NCBI RefSeq assembly: GCF_001685355.1
Contig: NZ_CP016438.1
Location: 9,796,001-9,860,000 of the forward strand
Source: Streptomyces lincolnensis
Lineage (GTDB): Bacteria > Actinomycetota > Actinomycetes > Streptomycetales > Streptomycetaceae
Length of the DNA: 64,000 nucleotides
Direction of reading: 5' to 3'
Numbering within the stretch: the first letter of the stretch is position 1; every line of letters starts with the position of its first letter. Shown one piece after another: positions 59,484-64,000 of the stretch. The position numbers and the translations under genes are program-made. Under the pieces are notes generated by a model that did no database searches, was not told where the DNA came from, and saw only the letters and a program-made list of their open reading frames with translations.

Positions 59484-60419
59484 TCAGGGGCGTTGCCTCA
59501 CCCGGTCCACCGCGGCCTGGGCGGCCACGTGCGACCACTGGTTGTAGGTCCGCCCGCCCGCTTTGCGCTGGTCCTGCATACCGAGGTACCGGTACGTCTT
59601 CTCGTCGAAGATGAACACCGGTCCGCCGTCCGCCCAGGGAGTGCCGGGCTTGCCCACGTACTGGATGCCGATCCCCGGGCGGCCGTCGCCGTCCGTCCTG
59701 CCCGGCAGCAGCTTGACCCCGGGCATGGTGGACAGCGCCTCGAAAGCCGCGGGACGCAGCCCCTTCGGCAGCACAGGGTCACGGAGCAGGCCGGAGAGGA
59801 AGATGTGGACCATCGGCCACTCGTCGGCGCTCGTCGGCCGGTTGTAGTCCGGCTTCCCGCCCATGTCACGCAGCGCGATCAGCAGCCGGTCGGGGTCGGT
59901 GGGCAACTGCTTCAGCTCCGACCACCTGCTCGGTGGCCAGGTGCTCTGGCCCGGCTTGTCCCGCGGCACCCACTGGGTGTGGCCCAGTTCGCTGACGTAG
60001 GACCGCTTGGAGCCGTCGACCGAAGTCCAGCTCTCGTCGACGTACGTCTTGCTCGGTCCGCCTCCGACCGGGGTCTCCTTGATGACCTCCCTGGTGTAGA
60101 TGAACTGGTCGTCGCGCGGTGCGATCGGCTTTTCGAGCCTGCGTTCCTCGGCCGCCGCGCCGCGCAGAACGGTCGCCACGCTCACCGGCTGGGTGCGCGG
60201 TGCGGAGTCCGTGCCCTGGGCGATCACCACGGTCGTGGTGACCGCCGCCGCGGCGACACCGGCCACCGCGATCCGCAGCAGCGGACGCCGACGGAGGCCG
60301 ACGGGGGAGGCGGGGGCCCGCATCGCCTGGTACAGGCGGAAGCGGGCCCGGGTACGGGCGGTGTCCGAGAGAGGGGTCGCTTCCGCGTCCCACTCCCTCA
60401 GGAGTTCGAGTTCATTCAC
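59484..60419 (-). CDS. CU044_5270-family membrane-anchored protein
   Basis: 311 aa. The N-terminal ~60 residues are cytoplasmic (ELELLREWDAEATPLSDTAR), then one span LLRIAVAGVAAAAVTTTVVI, then a large outer domain (QFIYTREVIKETPVGGGPSK, YVSELGHTQWVPRDKPGQST). This topology resembles anti-sigma factors, and the gene overlaps the sigma-factor gene by 8 nt. GTG 60419 has GAGAGGA at eight bases. It probably senses something outside the membrane and restrains the sigma factor, but no zinc-binding motif is seen, so that role is inferred. Confidence 0.82.
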   Translation of the reverse strand: MNELELLREWDAEATPLSDTARTRARFRLYQAMRAPASPVGLRRRPLLRIAVAGVAAAAVTTTVVIAQGTDSAPRTQPVSVATVLRGAAAEERRLEKPIAPRDDQFIYTREVIKETPVGGGPSKTYVDESWTSVDGSKRSYVSELGHTQWVPRDKPGQSTWPPSRWSELKQLPTDPDRLLIALRDMGGKPDYNRPTSADEWPMVHIFLSGLLRDPVLPKGLRPAAFEALSTMPGVKLLPGRTDGDGRPGIGIQYVGKPGTPWADGGPVFIFDEKTYRYLGMQDQRKAGGRTYNQWSHVAAQAAVDRVRQRP

Positions 60420-61029
60420 TGTCGGATTCCTCTCGGAGAGCTGTCGGATCGGATCCGCCCAATGCCTCACGAACTTTTCTGCGGGCCCTGTGCAGCCGTG
60501 ACCGGACCGTCCCCACCGGTACTCCGAGGGCGCGCGCGGCCTCCTCGTAGCCGAGGTCGGCCCAGGCGACCAGCAGCAGCACGTCCCGGTGGCGGGCCGG
60601 CAACCGGGCCAGCGCGCCCGCGAGTTCGCGGCGCAGCGCCTGCGCGCTGACCCGCGCGGCCACCTGGTCCGCGACCGTCTCGCCGGCCTGGTCGCCGGGG
60701 GTGGCCGCAGGCAGCCGGCTCATCGCCTTCAGCCGCCGGGCCTCGGCCCGGCGGTGGCGGCCGATGAGGTTGGTCGCGATGCCGAACAGCCACGGGCGGG
60801 CGTCGGGCAACTCCGTGTTGTACCGGAAGCGCTGCTGGAACGCGGTGGTGAACGTCTCCGCCATCACGTCCTCGGCCGCCTCCGCCCCGAGCCGGCGCGC
60901 CGCGTAACGGTGCACCGCGTCGGCGTGGCGGTCGAAGAGCACGGCGAATGCCTCGGGCTCAACCCACGACCGATCGATCACCGAGGCGTCGCTGTCCTGT
61001 CCGACCCGGACGCCTGGTTCGACGGTCAT
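60412..61029 (-). CDS. ECF-type RNA polymerase sigma factor
   Basis: 205 aa. Region 2: EAFAVLFDRHADAVHRYAAR, then AEDVMAETFTTAFQQRFRYN and PWLFGIATNLIGRHRR. Region 4: RHRDVLLLVAWADLGYEEAA, then LGVPVGTVRSRLHRARRKVR. The ATG at 61029 is preferred (GAGGAG at six bases); the frame is open far upstream but is not sigma-like. It is the first gene of a two-gene unit with the CU044_5270-type membrane protein. Confidence 0.93.
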   Translation of the reverse strand: MTVEPGVRVGQDSDASVIDRSWVEPEAFAVLFDRHADAVHRYAARRLGAEAAEDVMAETFTTAFQQRFRYNTELPDARPWLFGIATNLIGRHRRAEARRLKAMSRLPAATPGDQAGETVADQVAARVSAQALRRELAGALARLPARHRDVLLLVAWADLGYEEAARALGVPVGTVRSRLHRARRKVREALGGSDPTALREESDSE

Positions 61030-61235
61030 CGGGGCTCCTCTCGTCGATGCGAATGCTCTGAAGACTGGGCTTTCACCGGTACTTCGCCGCTCGCCGCAAT
61101 CCGGTTCCACCCGCGGCCGCGGTGGCGGCCGACCGTGCGTCAACCGGGGCCGGGTGACGCCGAGTTGGTGTGGCAAGCTGTCGTACAGCCGTTCGCGGGC
61201 GAGGGCGCCGTGGCGGTAGTCGAGAGGAGCGCACA

Positions 61236-62033
61236 GTGACACGGGACGGCACCCCTGCCGAGGAGATCGACACCAGCAGGCCGCACCCCGCCCGGATCTA
61301 CGACTACCTGCTCGGGGGCAAGGACAACTACGAGGTCGACCAGCGGGCGGGCGACGCGCTCGCCGCCAGGGCACCCGAAGCGCGGGTCTCCGTGCAGGCC
61401 AACCGCGCCTTCCTCCAGCGCGCCGTCCGGCACGTGATGGGCGCCGGCATCCGCCAGATCCTCGACATCGGTACCGGACTGCCCACCTCCCCGAACATCC
61501 ATGAGACCGCCCAGGAGGCGGCGCAGGACGTCCGCGTCGCCTACGTCGACAACGATCCCATCGTGAAGGCGCACGCCGACGCGCTGCTCAGCAGCTCCGG
61601 CGCGACCAGCATCGTGCTCGCCGACCTGCGCGACCCCCGGTCCGTCCTGGATCACCCCGACGTCCGCCGGATCATCGACTTCGACGAGCCGGTCGCCCTC
61701 TTCCTGGTGGCCATCCTCCACTTCCTCACCGACGCGGAGAAGCCCCAACAGATCGTCGCCACCCTGCGCGACGCGCTGCCCGCGGGAAGCTTCCTGGTCC
61801 TCTCGCACGCCACCGGCGACCTCGCCGACCGCCGCGATGCCCAGGCCGTCTACAACAACGCCACCGCCACCATGAACCTCCGCTCCCACGCCGAGATCGA
61901 GCGCTTCTTCGACGGCTTCGACCTGCTGGAGCCCGGCCTGGTCCAGGTCCCGTTCTGGCGCCCGGACACCCCACCGCCGGCGCGCTCCGACGAGGTCGGC
62001 TTCTACGGCGGAGTGGCACGCAGGACCGACTGA
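61236..62033 (+). CDS. SAM-dependent methyltransferase (DUF574/Methyltransf_19)
   Basis: 265 aa, a family largely confined to actinomycetes. Start block PHPARIYDYLLGGKDNYEVD, then ARVSVQANRAFLQRAVRHVM. Motif I is QILDIGTGLPTSPNIHE, followed by VAYVDNDPIVKAHADALL. GTG 61236 follows AGAGGAG. Methyl acceptor unknown. It is divergent from the sigma factor gene. Confidence 0.9.
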   Translation: MTRDGTPAEEIDTSRPHPARIYDYLLGGKDNYEVDQRAGDALAARAPEARVSVQANRAFLQRAVRHVMGAGIRQILDIGTGLPTSPNIHETAQEAAQDVRVAYVDNDPIVKAHADALLSSSGATSIVLADLRDPRSVLDHPDVRRIIDFDEPVALFLVAILHFLTDAEKPQQIVATLRDALPAGSFLVLSHATGDLADRRDAQAVYNNATATMNLRSHAEIERFFDGFDLLEPGLVQVPFWRPDTPPPARSDEVGFYGGVARRTD

Positions 62034-62071
62034 CGCGCCCACCCGGCCCCCGTCCGTCCGCGGGACCGGTG

Positions 62072-62617
62072 TCACCGCCCTGGCGGCGTCGACGGTGTCG
62101 CCGGTCCGGTCCGCCCGGTCCGGCGACGGGGCGCTGCCTCGGTCCCCTCGATCGCCTCGATCTCCATGAGCAGCCGTTCGATCTTCGTCTTCTTCGCCGC
62201 GATGCCGCGGGTGAGGAGCCGAAGGTGGGCCGGCGACTCGGGGACGGTGGCCTCGAACTCCTCCAACCGGCGCCGCTCGGTGGCCAGTTCGGTTCTCATC
62301 CGGGTCGTACCGGCGGGTGGTGGGGGAGCGGCGGCCCCGTTGAAGACGACGTTGTACCGGGGCCGTTCGGTCCACACGGCCTCGCGCTCGGCGGCCTCGG
62401 CGTCGCAGGGGTAGTCGATCCGGACGCCGATGACCTGCGACGCCCACGGCTGCTGCCGCAGGTGGGTGCGTATGCGGGTGAGCGGACAGACCGAGATGCC
62501 GACGTACAGCAGGCCTTCCGGGCCGTAGAGCCGGTACAGCGCGGTGCGGCCCGCGGTGTGCAGGCTGCCCTCCTCGTCGAACAGGCCGCGCAGGAACTGT
62601 GCATCGACGTCCCGCAT
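62072..62617 (-). CDS. GIY-YIG nuclease-domain protein
   Basis: 181 aa. The GIY-YIG core is TALYRLYGPEGLLYVGISV, then PLTRIRTHLRQQPWASQVI, keeping the Tyr, Gly and the catalytic Arg. The C-terminal ~70 residues are a charged helical region (RTELATERRRLEEFEATVPE), possibly a DNA-binding or dimer segment. Start ATG 62617; the Shine-Dalgarno is weak. Could be a stand-alone repair or defence nuclease; the partner is unknown. Confidence 0.85.
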   Translation of the reverse strand: MRDVDAQFLRGLFDEEGSLHTAGRTALYRLYGPEGLLYVGISVCPLTRIRTHLRQQPWASQVIGVRIDYPCDAEAAEREAVWTERPRYNVVFNGAAAPPPPAGTTRMRTELATERRRLEEFEATVPESPAHLRLLTRGIAAKKTKIERLLMEIEAIEGTEAAPRRRTGRTGPATPSTPPGR

Positions 62618-62748
62618 GGAGACGGCCCCCTTCGGCTCGACCGCGCACGCCGACGGTCCGTGCGCCGCTTGTTCCCTGCCCCCACGCTCCCACGCGGGTG
62701 TGACAACGCCCCCGCAGCCGGGCACCGCGGAAGCCTGATCCGGACCGG

Positions 62749-62768
62749 GCTGGGGGATATCCCCCAGC
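62749..62768. promoter_or_regulatory. Perfect 20-bp palindrome GCTGGGGGATATCCCCCAGC
   Basis: Located 86 nt upstream of the ABC ATPase start, between it and the GIY-YIG gene. Its symmetry and position fit an operator for the ABC-2 exporter, but no regulator of that operon is visible in the window. Confidence 0.65.
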
Positions 62769-62853
62769 AAAACGCGGAGGTCAACCGCGTTACGCGGCAG
62801 GGCCGTCGGACGGCAGGCTCGGGGTGTCGAGACGTCCACGAAGGAGCCCCACG

Positions 62854-63582
62854 ATGATCGAAGCGCGCCGCCTGACCAAACGCTACGGCGACACCCTCGC
62901 CGTCGATGCGCTGACCTTCGACGTGCTGCCGGGTGCCGTCACCGGGTTCCTCGGCCCGAACGGCTCGGGCAAGTCGACCACCCTGCGCATGGTGATGGGG
63001 CTGGACCGGCCGGACACCGGGCAGGCCCGGATCGGCGGCCGTCGGTACGCCGACCTGGAGTGGCCGCTGCGTGAGGTGGGCGCGTTGCTGGAGGCCCGCA
63101 CCTTCCACCCGGGGCGCAGCGCACACCGTCATCTGCTGGCACTGGCCGCGGGCGGTGGTGTCGCCCGCTCCCGGGTGGAGGAGGTGCTGGGGCTGGTCGG
63201 ACTGGCCGATGCGGCCCACCGGCGGGCCGGCTCGTTCTCGCTGGGCATGGCACAGCGGCTCGGTATCGCGGCGGCGCTGCTCGGCGACCCGGCCGTGCTG
63301 CTCTTCGACGAGCCGGTCAACGGGCTGGACCCGGAAGGGGTGCGCTGGATCCGGGAGTTGATGCGTTCGCTGGCCGCCGAGGGGCGCACGGTGCTCGTCT
63401 CCAGCCATCTGATCAGTGAGATGGCACTGACGGCGGAGCATCTGGTGGTGATCGGCCAGGGACGGCTGCTGGCGGACAGTTCGGTGGCGGACCTGACGGC
63501 CGACGGACGGTCCCTGGAGGAGGCGTTCTTCGCGCTGACCTCCGACAGCGCGCAGTACCGGGGAACGGAGCGGCGGCGATGA
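62854..63582 (+). CDS. ABC-2 exporter ATPase
   Basis: 242 aa. Walker A LGPNGSGKSTTLRMVMGLDR, signature FSLGMAQRLGIAAALL, Walker B VLLFDEPVNGLDPEGVRWI and the H-loop SSHLISEMAL. It resembles the ATPases of drug or bacitracin-type ABC-2 exporters. AAGGAG precedes ATG 62854. The permease follows with an overlapping ATGA start. Confidence 0.93.
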   Translation: MIEARRLTKRYGDTLAVDALTFDVLPGAVTGFLGPNGSGKSTTLRMVMGLDRPDTGQARIGGRRYADLEWPLREVGALLEARTFHPGRSAHRHLLALAAGGGVARSRVEEVLGLVGLADAAHRRAGSFSLGMAQRLGIAAALLGDPAVLLFDEPVNGLDPEGVRWIRELMRSLAAEGRTVLVSSHLISEMALTAEHLVVIGQGRLLADSSVADLTADGRSLEEAFFALTSDSAQYRGTERRR

Positions 63583-64000
63583 GCAGTACGGCAGCAACGG
63601 TGACGGGCACGGGGCGGCCGGGGTTCGCCGCGGCCGCCCGGATGGAGTGGATCAAGCTGGGCAGTCTGCGCTCCACCCGCTGGGCGCTTGCGGCCACCGC
63701 CCTGAGCATGATCGCCATCGGTGTGGTCACCATGGCCAACACCCGGGCACCCCGGGGCACGGAGGCCGCCCGGACCTTCGATCCGGTGAACAACGTGCTC
63801 GCCGGCATCGCTCTCGGACAGCTCATCGTCGGCGTGATCGGCGTCCTGATGATCACAGGCGAGTACTCCTCGGGAAGCATCCGCTCGACCCTGGCCGCGG
63901 TGCCGGACCGGCGTCGGCTGCTGGCCGCCAAGACCGCGGTGCTGGGGACGGTTGTCCTCGCCCTCGGTGAGGCGGCCGCGTTCGTCACCTTCTTCGCCGG
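63579..64000 (+). CDS. ABC-2 exporter permease, 3'-truncated
   Basis: Starts at ATG 63579, overlapping the ATPase stop by ATGA, and runs off the window in frame after about 140 codons. It reads as an ABC-2-type permease: start FAAAARMEWIKLGSLRSTRW, a first span (WALAATALSMIAIGVVTMAN), then VLAGIALGQLIVGVIGVLMI and the conserved ITGEYSSGSIRSTLAAVPDR coupling region. Its substrate is unknown. Confidence 0.9.
   Translation, partial: MSSTAATVTGTGRPGFAAAARMEWIKLGSLRSTRWALAATALSMIAIGVVTMANTRAPRGTEAARTFDPVNNVLAGIALGQLIVGVIGVLMITGEYSSGSIRSTLAAVPDRRRLLAAKTAVLGTVVLALGEAAAFVTFFA

Overview
The window is high-GC DNA with strong G/C at third codon positions, frequent GTG starts, leaderless promoters, Tat-dependent lipoproteins, many MarR/TetR/LacI regulators, and one copy of an intergenic repeat that I recall as common in Streptomyces. 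It reads as an accessory part of a Streptomyces (or close relative) chromosome. No rRNA, tRNA or CRISPR array was seen. Three stretches (3.4-4.1, 21.7-24.1 and 46.8-47.4 kb) are graveyards of truncated transposases and gene fragments that separate otherwise intact modules.

Layout. 0-3.4 kb: the end of a pyruvate oxidase gene (poxB) and an NAD-type malic enzyme. 4.3-6.3 kb: a small secreted protein and a divergent ArsR regulator/flavin-binding reductase pair. 6.5-21.4 kb: redox and stress genes (two flavin-dependent LLM oxidoreductases, an F420/NADP-type reductase, an AhpD-like protein, pirin, quinone reductase, isochorismatase-like hydrolase, DinB-like protein) with two paralogous MarR regulators. 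A LacI/aldo-keto reductase/GH43/GH1 sugar module is inserted among them. The redox genes share one palindromic operator, GTTGATGTGTCAAC, found at five promoter regions (seven half- to full-quality copies), so they look like one MarR regulon.

24.2-46.8 kb is the most interesting block. It combines a cytochrome P450 with its ferredoxin and ferredoxin reductase, a glutamine-synthetase-like ligase, two class I amidotransferase-fold hydrolases (one PuuD-like), a PuuC-like aldehyde dehydrogenase and an amine/amino-acid permease with a homoprotocatechuate-type meta-cleavage set (class III extradiol dioxygenase, semialdehyde dehydrogenase, FAH-family enzyme) and an acetoacetate-decarboxylase-like protein. 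An RbsABC-like importer, a YtcJ/NfdA-type amidohydrolase and another LLM oxidoreductase follow. A second palindrome (GTTTGA-NN-TCAAAC and variants) recurs at six promoters here, tying the parts into a probable regulon, with the adjacent MarR protein the natural candidate regulator. The simplest reading is catabolism of an aromatic amine or arylalkylamine through gamma-glutamyl intermediates followed by ring cleavage. The substrate is inferred, not shown.

47.7-50.3 kb: a SnoaL/divergent metallo-beta-lactamase/DsbA-like set with a MarR regulator and a perfect operator. 50.4-59.5 kb: a LacI-controlled sugar locus (CUT1 ABC transporter, GH42 beta-galactosidase, secreted Asp-box protein with a ricin-type lectin domain), in which the first permease carries a one-base frameshift. 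59.5-64 kb: an ECF sigma factor overlapping a membrane protein of the CU044_5270 type, a DUF574 methyltransferase, a GIY-YIG protein, and an ABC-2 exporter that runs off the window.
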